Assembly: GCA_946886375.1 (NCBI GenBank)
Contig: CAMPIL010000271.1
Coordinates: forward strand, 1-5,045
Length of the DNA: 5,045 nucleotides
Reading direction: 5' to 3'
Origin: an uncultured Phycisphaerales bacterium
GTDB taxonomy: Bacteria; Planctomycetota; Phycisphaerae; Phycisphaerales; SM1A02
The position numbers were made by a program, and so were the translations under genes. This document shows positions 4,859 through 5,045 of the stretch, piece by piece. How positions within the stretch are numbered: position 1 is the first letter of the stretch; each line of letters begins with the position of its first letter. The notes beneath the pieces were generated by a model. It saw nothing but the letters and a program-made list of their open reading frames with translations, did not search any database and was not told where the DNA came from.

Positions 4859-5045
4859 ACAAGACATATCGAAGGATCACAGTGGCGACGTTGCTGCTGG
4901 CCCCTGCGTCGTTGGCGCAGGCCCAGTGGATTAACTTCACCAATCAGACCGGGACCAGGATGACCATCAACCTGCCCGATATCCTGGATGACGCCATCCA
5001 GCTCGGCAACATGACGATCAGCTTCAAACCCACGGCCGCAAGCAA
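4855..5045 (+). CDS. secreted protein, N-terminal part; probable paralogue of the gene 2 propeller protein (partial)
   Basis: The frame starts at GTG 4855 and stays open to the window edge (63 complete codons). Residues 1-23 form a Sec signal peptide: MNKTYRR, a hydrophobic core (VATLLLAPASL), then probable cleavage after AQA23. The mature protein starts QWINFTNQTGTRM, matching QWVQFVDSTAARM at the same point in gene 2 in 6 of 13 residues (Q, W, F, T, R, M), with V/I and D/N as further similar pairs. This suggests a tandem paralogue, but the propeller repeats expected by that model lie beyond the window. The next residues (LPDILDDAIQLGNMTISFKP) are not shared with gene 2, so the similarity may be confined to the start. 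Confidence 0.75.
   Translation, partial: MNKTYRRITVATLLLAPASLAQAQWINFTNQTGTRMTINLPDILDDAIQLGNMTISFKPTAAS

Overview
The window looks like a piece of a planctomycete chromosome, most likely from the Phycisphaerae. This is inferred from protein style: large secreted proteins that end in paired dockerin/EF-hand-like repeats reading VNVNDLLAVINxWG and then CP, a DCNNNGI...IPDSCE linker, and integrin-like FG-GAP/VCBS propellers with repeated DxNNDG loops. GC is high and all genes lie on the + strand. The three main starts are ATG, TTG and GTG, each behind a good purine-rich Shine-Dalgarno (SD) sequence.

Layout. Positions 1-72 may be the hydrophobic C-terminal tail of an upstream gene. Positions 73-321 are a comparatively AT-rich leader with inverted and direct repeats. 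Gene 1 (322-2070, 582 aa) is a secreted di-heme c-type cytochrome of the DHOR/DUF1111 family with two sets of dockerin-like EF-hand repeats added at its C-terminus. A 144-nt gap with two GC-rich hairpins follows. Gene 2 (2215-4695, 826 aa, TTG start) is a secreted seven-repeat FG-GAP/VCBS propeller, then an Ig-like and a MAM/jelly-roll-like module, then the same C-terminal repeat pair as gene 1. A 159-nt gap follows. It contains a previously untracked 50-codon reading frame (4706-4858) with a good SD, whose TGA overlaps the GTG of gene 3. Gene 3 (4855 to the window edge) starts with a signal peptide and a mature N-terminus resembling that of gene 2, so it is probably a tandem paralogue.

How they may work together. 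All three main products appear to be exported. Genes 1 and 2 carry nearly the same C-terminal module, in protein and in DNA, so they may be delivered to or docked on the same cell-envelope structure: one a redox protein, the other a Ca-dependent adhesion or binding scaffold. That joint role is inference. The domain calls rest on motifs visible in the sequence. No mobile element, CRISPR array, tRNA or rRNA was seen.
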